Notes: a model not told the origin generated them from the letters alone. 64,000 nt of DNA from Enterobacter sp. BIGb0383 (GCF_003751845.1 NZ_RJKQ01000005.1:186001-250000), one strand, 5' to 3'. Shown: positions 30,852 through 41,937, numbered from the stretch's first letter. A program made the numbers and translations.

Positions 30852-33490
30852 GGTTCTTCTCCCTTACTCTGCTCCTGAGCCGGTTTTGGCGGCAACGGGG
30901 CAAAATACCCCACGATCAGCACCAGAACGGCCACGCCAATAAACGCAATGGCGCGTGATAATCCCCCGCCGCCAGCGCTATCCACCAGCATCAGCTTAAC
31001 CAGTACAATCCCTAACAGTACGCTACCGCCCAGCCACTCGCGCCGCATGTGGCGACGCGTCGCCATGACCATCACGACCAGGGCAATCAGCATCCAGAAC
31101 AGCGCAAAGCTGGTCTGGACCAGTCGCGATGCCCACAGGCTTTCGACTTCCCAGGCCACCTCACCATAGTCGGCCAGGGCGCGCAGCAGCGCGCCGTTGA
31201 GCCACCAGAAGCCCGGAACCACAAATAGCCACAGACGCCAGCCTCGGGGAGTCCAGGGGGCAAAGTGAGTTTCGACAAAACGACAATAGCCCCACAGGCC
31301 AAAGAACGCGAACAGCGCCCCTTCCTCCAACGGATTGATCAGCGGCAGATACGGCATACCGAACACCGTTCCATCCAGAAGATTGGCAACAATCAGCGCA
31401 ATAAACAGCGGGATCGCTAAAGGAAGCAGGCCGAGCGTGCCGTACAGCACGGGCCAGGTCCGAAACGGCCAGTTATCGCGACGAATGGCAGCCAGCACCA
31501 GGGTTATCACCACGCCACCCGCCGCCATCGGTAGGCCGAACCGCCAGGCAAGCCAGCCCCACTCGAATGTATCAACCAGCCACCACAGCTCGCCAAGCGC
31601 CGCCAGTAACAGGATCCAGAAAAGTGAAATATGGAGGCTCTTCGACAGAATAGACGGCGCAGCGCCCGCGTCCCTGTACAGCAGGATCAGCGCCGAAGGC
31701 AGCGCCAGACACCAGACGAGGTTGTACCACCCGGCGGCCAGAATATGCCCCTGTTCCCCTAACTGCCAGCCCACCAGAGAGAGCATCGCCGGCCACAGCA
31801 GCCACTGAGCGTAGCCCAGATCCCGCCATGCCAGACGCTGGCTTAACGCACGCCATAGCCAGACCGAGCCGCTCAGCAGGACCAGGAAGCCCACGCCGAT
31901 ATCGTCCACGGCGGACAGCATTAGCTTTGCCGCAGCGCCCAGGGCAATCATCCACAGCAGGATCGCGCCAACCAGCAGCAGCCTGCCGACAAGGTTCTGT
32001 ACGGGACGCCATAGCAAAGCGGCAGCCATCCAGCAGCCGCTGAGTACGGTACAAATCAGCAGCGCAGAGAGCGACGTCAGGCCATCAACACCGGCCCACA
32101 TCGCACTAAACAGCGCCAGTATCAGCAGGGCCGTGCCGCTATAGCTCATCCGCCTCTGCTGCTGTTGCATGCCCAGCCACAGGATCCCCAGACCTTCCAG
32201 GGCCCAGGCCATCGCCGTCCAGCGGGCCGACAGGGCCAGCGGGATCGCCAGCGTCACAAAGGCACCACCGAGGGCCAGCCCCGCCAGCACCAGCGGTTTT
32301 CCTGCACCGGGATAACGTTTAAGTACGCCCCAGGCGAGGGTGATATAGACGAGGCCGAATCCCAGGGCGCTAAACGCCGGGCCGTATACCCAATGTTGCA
32401 CAATCGCGTACTGCATCCCGAACCCGACCAGCGGCGGGGCAAACAGCATCACGCCATCAATAATGCGTTCACGCTGATGCTGCGCACGCAGCGATAACCC
32501 AACGCTCAGCACCCCGAAGAGCAGGATATTGGCAATCAGGAACAGCTGGCAGCTGAGATAGTATTCCGGGCGGTAATTTTGCAGCCCCCACATCCCGGCC
32601 ACGCCGAAGGAGAACAGCATCCCCAGCAGATTCAGTTCGCGCCAGTGCTGCCAGACGCTGATAGCAAGAATGCCGATGGAGAGCAGCAGATAGAATGAGA
32701 ACAGGGCCGTATGGCTCCCGCCGCCGGTAGAGAGCAGAATGGGCGCAAGATAGCCGCCGAGGCTTGCCAGCAGCGCAAGGCTTAATGCCCGCTGCAGCAC
32801 TGCCAGCCCAACGCTGGCTGCACAGATGACAATCAGCAAAGCAAAGGCCAGGGTCATCGGCAACATCTGCCATAGCCGGAACGCGCCAAATACCGTCAGG
32901 TAGAGGGCACCCACCGCGCCGCCCTGCAGGATAAGAGCAAAAACCGTCTGCTTATGCCGCAGACGCCAGCCAAGCCCCAGCAGGACCATCGCCGCCAGGG
33001 CCACCGACACCAGCCGCAGTTCCAGCGGAAAGAGGGCATATTCGGCCGTATAACGCAGCAGAAACGAGAGGCCGATAAACAGCAGCACAATCCCCAGCTT
33101 TGCCAGCGGATTCCCCTGCATAAACCAGCGCACCAGTGAGGTCACGATGCCCCAGGAAGCAGACTCAGGCGGTTTTGCTTGTGCAACGGGGGATGGGGTT
33201 GACGATACCGTGGTGGCGCTGCGCGCCCAGACGTTTCTCGGCGGCGGTGGGACATCGACAGGCTCGCTGGCCTCGACGGAAAGAGGCTCCACCTCCGGGG
33301 CCAACGGCGCAGGTCTGGCAATGGCCTCCGGCTCGACTGAACGCTGCTCAAGGACAGCCAGCCTCTGCTTTAGTTGCTGAAGCTCATCCTGCACGGCGAT
33401 GCTGCGCCGCCTGGCAGAGAATGCCACCATAGGCACCACGACCAGCACCAGGATGAGTATGGCTGCGCCCAAAAATAAAAGACCGTCCAT
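30848..33490 (-). CDS. DUF2339 family polytopic membrane protein
   Basis: 880 residues with roughly 25 predicted membrane helices and no known function. Order: TM1 (3-25, LLFLGAAILILVLVVVPMVAF), a short coiled coil (about 33-50, VQDELQQLKQRLAVLEQ), a Pro/Glu-rich linker to about residue 115, then continuous helices to the end. The layout resembles a membrane glycosyl- or acyl-transfer scaffold, but no catalytic motif is seen. AGGTGA precedes the ATG by eight bases. It is translationally coupled to the DUF3999 gene. GC-rich like its neighbours, so there is no sign of recent transfer. Confidence 0.82.
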   Translation of the reverse strand: MDGLLFLGAAILILVLVVVPMVAFSARRRSIAVQDELQQLKQRLAVLEQRSVEPEAIARPAPLAPEVEPLSVEASEPVDVPPPPRNVWARSATTVSSTPSPVAQAKPPESASWGIVTSLVRWFMQGNPLAKLGIVLLFIGLSFLLRYTAEYALFPLELRLVSVALAAMVLLGLGWRLRHKQTVFALILQGGAVGALYLTVFGAFRLWQMLPMTLAFALLIVICAASVGLAVLQRALSLALLASLGGYLAPILLSTGGGSHTALFSFYLLLSIGILAISVWQHWRELNLLGMLFSFGVAGMWGLQNYRPEYYLSCQLFLIANILLFGVLSVGLSLRAQHQRERIIDGVMLFAPPLVGFGMQYAIVQHWVYGPAFSALGFGLVYITLAWGVLKRYPGAGKPLVLAGLALGGAFVTLAIPLALSARWTAMAWALEGLGILWLGMQQQQRRMSYSGTALLILALFSAMWAGVDGLTSLSALLICTVLSGCWMAAALLWRPVQNLVGRLLLVGAILLWMIALGAAAKLMLSAVDDIGVGFLVLLSGSVWLWRALSQRLAWRDLGYAQWLLWPAMLSLVGWQLGEQGHILAAGWYNLVWCLALPSALILLYRDAGAAPSILSKSLHISLFWILLLAALGELWWLVDTFEWGWLAWRFGLPMAAGGVVITLVLAAIRRDNWPFRTWPVLYGTLGLLPLAIPLFIALIVANLLDGTVFGMPYLPLINPLEEGALFAFFGLWGYCRFVETHFAPWTPRGWRLWLFVVPGFWWLNGALLRALADYGEVAWEVESLWASRLVQTSFALFWMLIALVVMVMATRRHMRREWLGGSVLLGIVLVKLMLVDSAGGGGLSRAIAFIGVAVLVLIVGYFAPLPPKPAQEQSKGEEP

Positions 33491-33558
33491 GTACTTTCAC
33501 CTTGACTCAAAGGTGGCGTGACGCGCCACTGTGCGCCCGCCCCCGTGAGCACTCCGGT

Positions 33559-35376
33559 TCAGGTGGCGGACCAGACCGATGCACTCACCGCGGAGAGCAT
33601 CAATGTATCGGCCTGTAGCCTACCGTTACCTTCATTAAGCTGCCAGTTTTTTTCCCGTAACAGCGGCGAATCCCCCAGCACAACTTCACAGGCGTCACCC
33701 CGATTGATCGCTACCAGCACGCGCTGCTGCTTCCAGACCCGGACAAAGACCACCACATCCTCTTCGGCATAGAGAACCTGACAGCCTCCCTGACGCAGAG
33801 GCAAACTGTCTTTGCGCAGGCGGGCCAGCCGCTGATACAGCCCCAGCAGTTCGGTATCCTGGCGTGTCTTATCCCAGGGGAAAGGCTTACGGCAGAACGG
33901 ATCCTGCTCCCCATCAAGGCCCACCTCATCCCCGTAATAGATGCAGGGCACGCCGGGCCAGCTAAACAGCCATACCACCGCCAGCGGCAGGCGGGCGATA
34001 TCGCGGCCCAGCAGGGTTTTAAAGCGCGGCGTATCGTGGCTGTCGAGCTGGTTAAACATTCTGAGCTGCTGCTGATGCGACAGCCCCGCGCGGTAGTTAT
34101 CCATCCACTCCATGCAGGTACGGGCGCTGATATGCTGCGGATCACCGGAGATATCGGTCCGGGAAAGGAATGCCCACAGAGGGAAGGTAAAGCCGCGATA
34201 GTTCATCGCCGCATCTTCGGCATCCGCCTGCAGCCACTGGCGAGCATCACCGAAATGCTCGCCGAGAATATACGCATCGGGTCGGGTTTCCTTTGCCGCC
34301 CGGCTAATCCCGGCCACGTGCTGTAAGTTATTTGCGGCACCGCCGCCCTCACCCAGCATATGCACCACGTCGAGTCGCCAGCCGTCCATCTCCCAGGGCG
34401 CTTTCAGCCAGTGGCGCACGATGCTGTCGCTGCCCTGATAAACCTCCTCCACCAGCGTGGGCGAACGATAGTCGAGCTTGGGCAGGCTGCTGTAGCCCAG
34501 CCAGTCAAGGGCCAGTCCTTCAGGGGAAAAACTGTACCATGATCGGCTGGCGGAGTCGGGAGAGTGACAGGCCCCGCCCTCACCGCGCCGGTGGCGGTCA
34601 AACCAGGCGTGCGAATCGCCGCTGTGGTTAAAGACGCCGTCCAGCACCAGCCGCATCCCGGCTTTGCGTGTCGCTTCGCGCAGGCGCAGCAGCGCCTCGT
34701 CGCCGCCAAACTGCGGATCCACGCGGCGATAGTCCTCCGTATCGTACTTATGCACGCTCGGCGCGACAAAGACCGGGTTGAGGTAGAGCGCATTAACGCC
34801 GAGCGCCTTCAGATACGGTAACTTCTGGCGGATGCCGTCGAGATCGCCGCCGTAAAAGGTGGAGCCACCGGCTTCGGCGGTGAGCGGTTCATCCCAGTCG
34901 CGCAGAATGATTTCCCGCCCGGCGGCAGCGTGCCAGTAGACCTTGTCCTGCTCCGGACTGCGCGGTTCGCTGCGGGCAAAGCGGTCGGGGAAGATTTGGT
35001 AAAAAATCCGGTCCGCGACCCACTGCGGCCCGTTATCCGGCACGTCCACGGCAAACTGCTCCAGCCTCGCCGGGGGAAAATCGCTGAAGCCCTGCGGCGT
35101 AAACCAGCGCTGGCGGTCGGGCCACAGCAGCTTAAAGCTGTAGCGGCGACGCGGCTGGCCGTCGTGGATCGCCAGCGTCACCTGCCAGGCACTGACGCCC
35201 GGCTGCGGCGCACGCTTCAGGCGCGTCATCAGCAGATGGATCTCTTCATTGTCCCGCTCGGCACGCAGGGAAACCCGCGTCGGCTGCGCGTTCCCCGTCA
35301 GCCACAGCGTTATCGTCAGACGGTCTTCGCGCCGGGTCACAAACGGTGCGACCGGCAAATGCCAGGCATTCAACAT
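33559..35376 (-). CDS. malZ: maltodextrin glucosidase MalZ
   Basis: Cytoplasmic GH13 enzyme that releases glucose from the reducing end of maltodextrins. 605 residues (E. coli 604-605). N-terminal beta domain (about 1-115), then the barrel with [26 protein letters not shown], the nucleophile Asp in [13 protein letters not shown], the acid Glu in [15 protein letters not shown], and [14 protein letters not shown] stands six bases before the chosen ATG; a GTG one codon earlier is less well placed. The gene is MalT-dependent in E. coli, but I could not pick a convincing MalT box in the 240-base divergent region. Confidence 0.97.
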   Translation of the reverse strand: MLNAWHLPVAPFVTRREDRLTITLWLTGNAQPTRVSLRAERDNEEIHLLMTRLKRAPQPGVSAWQVTLAIHDGQPRRRYSFKLLWPDRQRWFTPQGFSDFPPARLEQFAVDVPDNGPQWVADRIFYQIFPDRFARSEPRSPEQDKVYWHAAAGREIILRDWDEPLTAEAGGSTFYGGDLDGIRQKLPYLKALGVNALYLNPVFVAPSVHKYDTEDYRRVDPQFGGDEALLRLREATRKAGMRLVLDGVFNHSGDSHAWFDRHRRGEGGACHSPDSASRSWYSFSPEGLALDWLGYSSLPKLDYRSPTLVEEVYQGSDSIVRHWLKAPWEMDGWRLDVVHMLGEGGGAANNLQHVAGISRAAKETRPDAYILGEHFGDARQWLQADAEDAAMNYRGFTFPLWAFLSRTDISGDPQHISARTCMEWMDNYRAGLSHQQQLRMFNQLDSHDTPRFKTLLGRDIARLPLAVVWLFSWPGVPCIYYGDEVGLDGEQDPFCRKPFPWDKTRQDTELLGLYQRLARLRKDSLPLRQGGCQVLYAEEDVVVFVRVWKQQRVLVAINRGDACEVVLGDSPLLREKNWQLNEGNGRLQADTLMLSAVSASVWSAT

Positions 35377-35616
35377 CACGATCCTCCCTTAATGCAGTAT
35401 TCCGCCACCATGCCACAGGCACGACGCGTCGCCCTCCTCTCTTCCCGCTTTTTGCCCGGGGGAGAACGGGGGCGCAGAAAGGCGGTTTTGTGATCCCGCA
35501 CAAGACCTGACGGGCAACTGGCAAACAATTGCCCTGGCGGTTAGGGCTTATGCATGAAGAGCCAGCGGCGGCGGGTTTCTATACTTACCGACACGCTTAT
35601 TTTTCCTGGAGTTAGC

Positions 35617-36555
35617 ATGAGCAACAAGCCCCATATTCTGATCGTCAGCGAACTGACTCAGCCAATGCTCGACGCCCTGTCCGAACGCTTTACCCTGCAT
35701 AAAGGGTGGCAGGCCGACCAGCCTCAGCTGCTGCGCGACTACGCCACGCAGATCCGCGGTGCCTTTACCCGCGGGAATCAGGGCATCAGCGGGGAACTGA
35801 TCGACAGCCTGCCGAATCTGGAAGTGATCAGCAGCTTTGGCGTCGGCGTGGACGCCATTGACCTGCCCAAAGCGCGGGCGCGTGGGATCCTGGTCAGCAA
35901 TACGCCGCGCGTGCTGGACGAGTGCGTGGCCGATACCGGGCTGGCGCTGATGCTGGCGGTCACGCGCACGATTTGTAACGCCGACCGCTTTGCCCGCAGC
36001 GGCGAGTGGTTAAAACGCGGCTATCCGATGGCATGGAAGATGACCGGCAAGCGCTGTGGTATCGTCGGAATGGGCAATATTGGCCGGGAAGTCGCGCAGC
36101 GGGTAGCCGGCTTTAAGATGCCGATACACTACTTTAGCCCGCGTGATGCCCAGGAGCCGCAGTGGCAGCGCCACAACTCCATCGAGGAGCTGGCTGCCGC
36201 GGTCGATTTTCTGGTGCTGACGCTACCGGGCGGCGCGGCCACCCGACATATTATTAACGCAGAGGTACTGAAGGCGCTGGGGCCGGAGGGTATTCTGATC
36301 AATATCGCCCGTGGATCGGTGGTCGATACGGATGCGCTGATCGGTGCCCTGCACAGCGGGCAGATCCGCGGCGCGGGGCTGGACGTGTTTGAGCAGGAGC
36401 CGCAGATCCCGCCCGCCCTGTGCGAGATGGACAACGTAGTGCTCCTTCCGCATCTGGCGAGTAATACCGCCGAAACCCGTCAGGCAATGGCCAGCCTGGC
36501 GATTGATAACCTGCTGCGCTACTTCCGCGAAGGCAGCGTGAACACGCCGGTTTAA
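35617..36555 (+). CDS. D-isomer-specific 2-hydroxyacid dehydrogenase
   Basis: NAD(P)H-linked oxidoreductase of the D-2-hydroxyacid dehydrogenase family, 312 residues from MSNKPHILIVSELTQ (GGAG six bases upstream). The nucleotide loop is GMGNIG (151-156). The catalytic trio is Arg232 (IARGSVVD), Glu261 (FEQEP) and His279 (LLPHLASNT). An Arg after the second strand (FSPRD) favours NADP(H). Closest functional guess is a hydroxypyruvate/glyoxylate reductase; the substrate is not determined. It is divergent from malZ and closed by a terminator. E. coli K-12 has proY directly beside malZ, so the gene is an insertion relative to that order. Confidence 0.88.
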   Translation: MSNKPHILIVSELTQPMLDALSERFTLHKGWQADQPQLLRDYATQIRGAFTRGNQGISGELIDSLPNLEVISSFGVGVDAIDLPKARARGILVSNTPRVLDECVADTGLALMLAVTRTICNADRFARSGEWLKRGYPMAWKMTGKRCGIVGMGNIGREVAQRVAGFKMPIHYFSPRDAQEPQWQRHNSIEELAAAVDFLVLTLPGGAATRHIINAEVLKALGPEGILINIARGSVVDTDALIGALHSGQIRGAGLDVFEQEPQIPPALCEMDNVVLLPHLASNTAETRQAMASLAIDNLLRYFREGSVNTPV

Positions 36556-36563
36556 GCCATTAT

Positions 36564-36585
36564 CGGGGGGAAATCCCCCCGTTTC
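36564..36585 (+). terminator. terminator after the 2-hydroxyacid dehydrogenase gene
   Basis: CGGGGGG-AAAT-CCCCCCG stem followed by TTTCTT. It lies against the end of the convergent proY gene. Confidence 0.8.
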
Positions 36586-37941
36586 TTACGCCGTATGACG
36601 GCGCTTAATCATCCAGCCCACCAGCAGCAGCCCAATCCACGCAAACCCGACGTACAGGGAGATGCGGGTTTCCGGGTGCCAGCCAATCAGGCCAATAATA
36701 AAGACCAGGAAAATCACGCCAACGACGGTGGTCGGCACGCCGCCCGGCACGCGGAATTTCAGGGCTTTCACCTCTTCCGGCGGCAGACGACGGCGGAAGG
36801 CGATCTGCGACAGCAGGATCATGATCCACACCCAGACGGTTGCGAAGGTCGCCAGCGACGCAATCACCAGGAAGACGTTTTCCGGCATGATGTAGTTAAG
36901 ATACACCGCAATCAGCAGCGCCAGGGTCATCACCGTGACCGTCACCCACGGAATACCGCGACGGGAGGTTTTGGCGAAAATCTTTGGCGCGTTGCCCTGC
37001 TCTGCCATCCCGTGCAGCATACGTCCGACGCCAAACACGTCGCTGTTGATTGCCGAGAGCGACGCGGTCAGCACCACAAAGTTAAGGATGCTCGCAGCGA
37101 AGGTAATGCCCATGTGCTGGAAGGTCAGGACAAAGGGACTGCCGCCGGTGCCGACCTGGTTCCACGGGTAGATGGACATAATCACGAACAGGGTACCGAC
37201 ATAGAACACCAGAATACGCATCGGGACCGAGTTAATGGCGCGGGGAATCGACTTCTCCGGATCTTTGGCTTCACCAGCGGTGATACCGATAATTTCGATA
37301 CCGCCGTAGGCGAACATCACCATCTGCAGGGACATAATCATCCCCAGCCAGCCATTACTGAAGAAGCCGCCGTTGGTCCACAAATTATGGATACCGGTCG
37401 GCTCGCCGCCGTTGCCGATACCCCAGATAATGATGCCGAAACCAGCGGCAATCATGATGATAATGGTGGCGACTTTAAAGAAGGAGAGCCAGAACTCCAT
37501 TTCGCCGAAGACTTTTACGCTCATCAGGTTGATGGCGAAAATCAGCAGCACCACGCTCAGTACCCAGACCCAGTGCGGCACAGCCGGGAACCAGACGCCC
37601 ATATAAATACCAAAGGCGGTCACGTCGGCGATGGCGACAATCAGCATTTCGAAGCAGTAGGTCCAGCCGGTGACATAACCCGCCAGCGGCCCGAGGTTTT
37701 CCTGGGCATAGCGTGAGAAGGAGCTGGAAGAGGGATTGTGCACCGACATCTCGCCGAGCGCACGCATAATGATATAGGCCGCGACGCCGCCGATAATATA
37801 GGCCAGCAGGACGCTGGGCCCGGCCATCTTGATAGCATCCGCCGAACCGTAAAACAGGCCGGTGCCAATCGCCGAACCAAGAGCCATAAAGCGGATATGC
37901 CGGGCGGTAAGCCCCCGCTTTAGCGTGTTAGTGCTTTCCAT
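36586..37941 (-). CDS. proY: proline-specific permease-type transporter ProY
   Basis: Amino-acid/polyamine/organocation (APC) permease with 12 membrane helices; ProY is a cryptic proline transporter in Salmonella. 451 residues from [18 protein letters not shown]. The APC signature [21 protein letters not shown] is helix 1, and [23 protein letters not shown] and [22 protein letters not shown] follow. An extra five codons upstream are not conserved. It ends MIKRRHTA, a few residues shorter than the E. coli tail, which is not a conserved part. It follows brnQ, whose terminator lies just upstream of it. Confidence 0.95.
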   Translation of the reverse strand: MESTNTLKRGLTARHIRFMALGSAIGTGLFYGSADAIKMAGPSVLLAYIIGGVAAYIIMRALGEMSVHNPSSSSFSRYAQENLGPLAGYVTGWTYCFEMLIVAIADVTAFGIYMGVWFPAVPHWVWVLSVVLLIFAINLMSVKVFGEMEFWLSFFKVATIIIMIAAGFGIIIWGIGNGGEPTGIHNLWTNGGFFSNGWLGMIMSLQMVMFAYGGIEIIGITAGEAKDPEKSIPRAINSVPMRILVFYVGTLFVIMSIYPWNQVGTGGSPFVLTFQHMGITFAASILNFVVLTASLSAINSDVFGVGRMLHGMAEQGNAPKIFAKTSRRGIPWVTVTVMTLALLIAVYLNYIMPENVFLVIASLATFATVWVWIMILLSQIAFRRRLPPEEVKALKFRVPGGVPTTVVGVIFLVFIIGLIGWHPETRISLYVGFAWIGLLLVGWMIKRRHTA

Positions 37942-37965
37942 CTTTTTCCATACCAATCAGAACAA

Positions 37966-37998
37966 ATAAAAAACCACGGGGCCTGTAGCCCCGTGGTT
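37966..37998 (-). terminator. terminator between brnQ and proY
   Basis: On the minus strand: AACCACGGGGC, TACAG loop, GCCCCGTGGTT, then TTTTTATTTG. A strong 11-bp stem with a U-tract, so proY expression depends on readthrough or its own promoter. Confidence 0.9.
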
Positions 37999-38014
37999 AA
38001 ACAATCCGCTTTTT

Positions 38015-39334
38015 TTAGTGAGCTTTGTAGGCGACCTGTCGTCCTGCCGCACGATCCCAGATAACAGCGAGAATGGCCATGACTGCGGTTGGCATCAACC
38101 AGGCCAGTCCCTGTTCCGCCAGCGGCAAGCGCTGGGTCCAGGCCGGTAACATCTCACCAAAAGCCGACGCCTTGATGCCGTCGATGATACCAAAAAGCAG
38201 GCTGATAAACATGGCCGGCGCAATAATGCGTGAGGAATTATTCCACCATGAACGAGTAAAGCTCAGCACCACCAGCACGATGCACGGCGGATAGATGGTC
38301 GTCAGTACCGGGATAGAGATCTGGATCAGATGGCTCAGGCCCAGGTTAGAGACCGCCATCGAGAAGCCGCCGAGGATAAACACCAGGCTGCGATAAGAGA
38401 GCGGCAGATACTGAGCAAAGAACTCGGCACAGGCGCAGGTCAGGCCAACCGCCGTCACCAGACAGGCGAGGAAGATCAGCGCCGCCAGCAGCATACTGCC
38501 CGCGCCGCCAAAGGTGTGCTGGACATAAGCATGCAGAATTGCCGCACCGTTTGCCGACTGCTCAACCAGGCTGCCGCTGTCGGAACCCAGACGGAACAGG
38601 GCCAGATAAAGCAGCGTCAGGCCGACACCGGCCATCAGACCCGCCCAGATAGTGTAGCGGGTCAGCAGACGCGCTTCGGTCACGCCGCGAGAGCGAGCCG
38701 CGTTAACAATCACGATACCGAAGACCATCGCGCCCAGGGTGTCCATCGTCAGATAGCCATTAACGAAGCCGTTTGAGAAGGCGGCGTTTTCGTAGGCTTC
38801 CATCGCATGGCTGATCGGGCCAGCCGGCCAGACGACCGCAGCGATAGCCAGGATCACCAGCGCCACAATTTTCAGCGGCGCAAGGAAGTTACCCACCGTA
38901 TCCAGCAGCTTGCCCGGATAGAGAGAGACCAGGATCACCAGCGCAAAGTAAACCAGGCTGTAGATAAACAGCGGCAGCGGACCGTTACCGGTCAGCGGGG
39001 CAATCCCCACTTCGAAGGAAACCGTCGCGGTACGCGGCGTGGCAAACAGCGGACCGACGGCCAGATAGCAGACGGTAGCCAGCAGTACGCCAGCCACTTT
39101 GCCAATCGGGGTGCTCAGGCTGTCAACGCCGCCGCCCACTTTCGCCAGGGCGACAACCGTCAGCACCGGCAGGCCCACGGCCGTGATCAGAAAGCCAAAT
39201 GCCGCCGTCCAGACGTGCGGACCGGCCTGCAGGCCAACCATAGGGGGAAAAATGATATTACCGGCGCCAACAAACAGCGCAAAGGTCATAAAGCCCAGAG
39301 CGATGATGTCACGCGATTTTAACTGATGGGTCAT
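38015..39334 (-). CDS. brnQ: branched-chain amino acid:cation symporter BrnQ
   Basis: LIV-II system: cation-coupled uptake of leucine, isoleucine and valine through the inner membrane. 439 residues, the E. coli length, 12 helices. It begins [21 protein letters not shown] and has the family signature [18 protein letters not shown] in helix 1, with [18 protein letters not shown] near residue 140. Downstream of phoR in the same direction, but separated from it by a terminator and a 397-base gap, so it is expressed on its own. Confidence 0.97.
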   Translation of the reverse strand: MTHQLKSRDIIALGFMTFALFVGAGNIIFPPMVGLQAGPHVWTAAFGFLITAVGLPVLTVVALAKVGGGVDSLSTPIGKVAGVLLATVCYLAVGPLFATPRTATVSFEVGIAPLTGNGPLPLFIYSLVYFALVILVSLYPGKLLDTVGNFLAPLKIVALVILAIAAVVWPAGPISHAMEAYENAAFSNGFVNGYLTMDTLGAMVFGIVIVNAARSRGVTEARLLTRYTIWAGLMAGVGLTLLYLALFRLGSDSGSLVEQSANGAAILHAYVQHTFGGAGSMLLAALIFLACLVTAVGLTCACAEFFAQYLPLSYRSLVFILGGFSMAVSNLGLSHLIQISIPVLTTIYPPCIVLVVLSFTRSWWNNSSRIIAPAMFISLLFGIIDGIKASAFGEMLPAWTQRLPLAEQGLAWLMPTAVMAILAVIWDRAAGRQVAYKAH

Positions 39335-39677
39335 AGCGTATTTACTGCCTGTGGATGTGGTGTTGAAACGTTAAAATTTTTGACTTCCCTGTGGGACAAT
39401 CCCGCGGTAATTGCACGCAATTCCAGCGAGAAATGCTCCTCTCCAGGCGTGGCGAAGAATAGTTTTTCGATTTACCACGCAAACACAGTCGGTCCAGTCG
39501 TGTCAGGGGCGCAATTTAAACGCTTATAACGTTTTAAAGCAAGGTGGGATCGTAAAACCAGATGATTATGCCAGAAAGCCAAACCAGACTAGTTCTAAAC
39601 GCTATATATAAGAAAAACAAATGGCCAATCATGCGAACAAAAATTCAGCAAACGACGTTTATCCAGCCTGCTGCCAA
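39335..39677. other. brnQ upstream region
   Basis: A 340-base non-coding stretch before brnQ. It becomes AT-rich away from the gene (runs such as CGCTATATATAAGAAAAAC), which suits a promoter and a regulator such as Lrp, but I see no distinct operator, attenuator or leader peptide. Short in-frame readings here have no ribosome-binding site worth reporting. Confidence 0.4.
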
Positions 39678-39705
39678 TAAAAAAGACCAGCCGAAGCTGG
39701 TCTGT
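39678..39705 (-). terminator. phoR terminator
   Basis: On the minus strand: AGACCAGC, TTCG loop, GCTGGTCT, then TTTTTATTGG. A stable UUCG tetraloop hairpin with a U-tract, 27 bases after the phoR stop. Confidence 0.92.
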
Positions 39706-39731
39706 GGCAACTATTCCTGACAATTCGCCGG

Positions 39732-41024
39732 TCAGAGCGGGTTTGTGGCAATTAAACGTTCCGGTAAGGTGAAACTGAATCGCGTGCCTTTGCCCGGGGT
39801 ACTGTCGATGTTCAGCCGACCTTCGTGGTGATTGACCGCGTGCTTGACGATCGCCAGCCCCAGCCCGCTGCCGCCGGTCTGCCGCGAACGGGCTTTGTCC
39901 ACCCGGTAAAAACGCTCGGTCAGACGCGGAAGATGCTCAGGCGCGATGCCCGGGCCGTTATCCTCTACGCTGAACTCCACGCCGTGGGCAATTCGATGCC
40001 AGCGCACGGTAATCTGCGTGCCGGGCGGGGTATGATTCACGGCGTTATAGACCAGGTTAGAAACGGCGCTGCGCAGCTGCTCCTCGTTGCCCAGCACTTT
40101 CAGCCCCTCTTCAATCTCGAAGTGCAGCAGATGCTTCGGCCCCAGGGTCTGCGCTTCGCGCTCAACGATTTTCAGCATCACCGGCATATCAATACGCTCG
40201 TTCAGCGACAGTATCGGGGAAGCTTCAATTTTCGACAGCGTGAGCAACTGTTTGACCAGCCCTTCCATACGCTGGGTCTGCTCACGCATGGTATGCAGCG
40301 CTTTTTCTCGCGTGGCGCCCTCCAGAATCTGCTCCTGCATCATCTCCAGATAGCCCTGCAGCACCGTCAGCGGCGTGCGCAGCTCGTGGCTGACGTTGGC
40401 AAAGAAGTTACGTCTGGCGCCTTCCAACTGATGCATCTGCGTCACGTCGCGGGCCACCATCAGCCACTGCTGCTCGCTGTAGGGCATAACGCGGATTTCG
40501 AGGTGGCGACCGTTGTTCAGGATCAGATTGTGCGGCCGGGCAAAGTCACGGTTCTTCAGATAGAGTGAAAATTCCGGGTAGCGCAGCAGGTTGAGGATAT
40601 TTTGCCCGCTGTCGTCAGGCCAGCGCAGCCCAAGCAGCTGCTGAGCCAGACCGTTACACCAGAAGATGGTGCCCTCTTCGGTGGTCAGAATCACCGCATC
40701 GGGCAGAGATTCCGCTCCGCTACGAAAGCGTTTGATCAGATTGCCCAGCTCGCGGCGGCGCTTTTTATTGCGCAGCTGCATCTGGTGCAGCCCGTACAGC
40801 AGAGGTTCCCAGCTGCCACTACCCGGCGGCGGGGTCATACTTCGGTCGACCCACAGCCACCATGACAGGCGCAGCAAATTCCAGAAATGCCAGACCAGTA
40901 ACCCGGTCACCGCGACCAGTAAAAACCACGGTAAATAGCCAAACACCGCACCGAGTAACAAGGCCGGGATACAGCACAAGACCAGTTCAAGGACCAGTCT
41001 TTTCCATGACAGCCGTTCCAGCAC
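39732..41024 (-). CDS. phoR: phosphate regulon sensor kinase PhoR
   Basis: Inner-membrane histidine kinase that activates PhoB when phosphate is scarce and is held inactive through PstSCAB-PhoU. 430 residues (E. coli 431). Two short N-terminal helices (about 8-55) without a large periplasmic domain, then a PAS domain (about 95-190). The phosphoacceptor His is in [20 protein letters not shown] box [18 protein letters not shown] boxes [12 protein letters not shown] and [15 protein letters not shown]. It is 21 bases downstream of phoB. Confidence 0.98.
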   Translation of the reverse strand: MLERLSWKRLVLELVLCCIPALLLGAVFGYLPWFLLVAVTGLLVWHFWNLLRLSWWLWVDRSMTPPPGSGSWEPLLYGLHQMQLRNKKRRRELGNLIKRFRSGAESLPDAVILTTEEGTIFWCNGLAQQLLGLRWPDDSGQNILNLLRYPEFSLYLKNRDFARPHNLILNNGRHLEIRVMPYSEQQWLMVARDVTQMHQLEGARRNFFANVSHELRTPLTVLQGYLEMMQEQILEGATREKALHTMREQTQRMEGLVKQLLTLSKIEASPILSLNERIDMPVMLKIVEREAQTLGPKHLLHFEIEEGLKVLGNEEQLRSAVSNLVYNAVNHTPPGTQITVRWHRIAHGVEFSVEDNGPGIAPEHLPRLTERFYRVDKARSRQTGGSGLGLAIVKHAVNHHEGRLNIDSTPGKGTRFSFTLPERLIATNPL

Positions 41025-41045
41025 GCGTCACACTCCTGTCAAAAT

Positions 41046-41735
41046 TTAGAAACGGGTTGAGAAGCGATAACCCGTGCCGCGCACCGTCTGCACCATCCTG
41101 TCGTGGCCGCTGTGCTCCAGCGCTTTGCGCAGGCGGCGAATATGCACATCTACCGTTCTGTCTTCAACGTAAACATTGGTTCCCCAGACGTGGTTCAGCA
41201 GCTGTTCACGGCTGTAAACCCGCTCAGGGTGCGTCATAAAGAAGTGTAAAAGCTTAAATTCGGTGGGTCCCATATCCAGCGGATTGTCGCCGGTCATCAC
41301 GCGATGTGAGGAGGGATCAAGGCTCAGGCCCTGCATTTCAATCACTTCTTCAACCGCCATCGGCGAGATCCGCCGCATCACGGCTTTGATACGCGCCACC
41401 AGCTCTTTTGGCGAAAAGGGTTTGGTAATGTAATCATCCGCGCCGGTTTCCAGGCCGCGAACGCGGTCTTCTTCTTCACCACGGGCGGTCAGCATCACCA
41501 CCGGGATATCGCGGGTCAGGGCTTCGCGTTTGATATGCTTAATAAACTGGATACCCGAACCGCCGGGCAGCATCCAGTCCAGCAGAATCAGATCGGGCCA
41601 GGGTTCATTTAACTGGTTTACCGCGCTGTCATAGTCTTCCGCTTCGACAGGCTGAAAGCCATTTTGCTCGAGCACGAAACACACCATCTCACGAATTGGA
41701 GCTTCGTCTTCTACGACCAGAATACGTCTCGCCAT
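41046..41735 (-). CDS. phoB: phosphate regulon response regulator PhoB
   Basis: OmpR-family activator of the Pho regulon, 229 residues, the E. coli length. Receiver acidic residues are in [12 protein letters not shown]; the phosphorylated Asp is in [15 protein letters not shown]; the conserved Lys is in [14 protein letters not shown]. The C-terminal winged helix recognises Pho boxes ([32 protein letters not shown], quoted here only as the region near residues 175-210). It is autoregulated: an array of Pho repeats lies directly upstream. Confidence 0.98.
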   Translation of the reverse strand: MARRILVVEDEAPIREMVCFVLEQNGFQPVEAEDYDSAVNQLNEPWPDLILLDWMLPGGSGIQFIKHIKREALTRDIPVVMLTARGEEEDRVRGLETGADDYITKPFSPKELVARIKAVMRRISPMAVEEVIEMQGLSLDPSSHRVMTGDNPLDMGPTEFKLLHFFMTHPERVYSREQLLNHVWGTNVYVEDRTVDVHIRRLRKALEHSGHDRMVQTVRGTGYRFSTRF

Positions 41736-41784
41736 GATTTGCCCTGTTTAATATTAGTCACAGTATATGTTGCGGCGTCATTAT

Positions 41785-41853
41785 GCGTCAGATTTATGAC
41801 ACTTTTATGAAAAAGATGACCGTCTTATGACGGACTGAAAACCTTTATGACAG
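41785..41853 (-). promoter_or_regulatory. Pho-box array upstream of phoB
   Basis: Read towards phoB, seven heptamers like CTGTCAT/GTTTTCA stand in series: CTGTCAT, GTTTTCA, CCGTCAT, CGGTCAT, TTTTCAT, GTGTCAT, CTGACGC. Start-to-start spacings are 11, 9, 11, 9, 11 and 11 bases. The three nearest phoB form the classical box known from E. coli. The rest extend towards sbcD and could add PhoB dimers on the same DNA face. Confidence 0.75.
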
Positions 41854-41937
41854 GCGCAAAGCCACTGACTATCTTCGCTTTCTTCAAGCGGCTGAATGTT
41901 TATAATCCTCTTTACGCTTTTTTGCCACGGGATCGCT

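Noticed and set aside
35377-35616. Possible MalT boxes in the malZ divergent region
   Set aside because: Only loose GGAAGA/GGAGGG-like strings were found; none has the spacing and sequence to be called by eye.
36586-36612. ProY C-terminus a few residues shorter than E. coli
   Set aside because: The tail is not conserved, and all membrane helices are complete, so it is not a truncation of note.
36595-37716. 373-codon plus-strand frame opposite proY, and similar frames opposite brnQ
   Set aside because: His/Gln/Asp-rich text typical of the reverse of a membrane-protein gene; proY and brnQ match their families fully.
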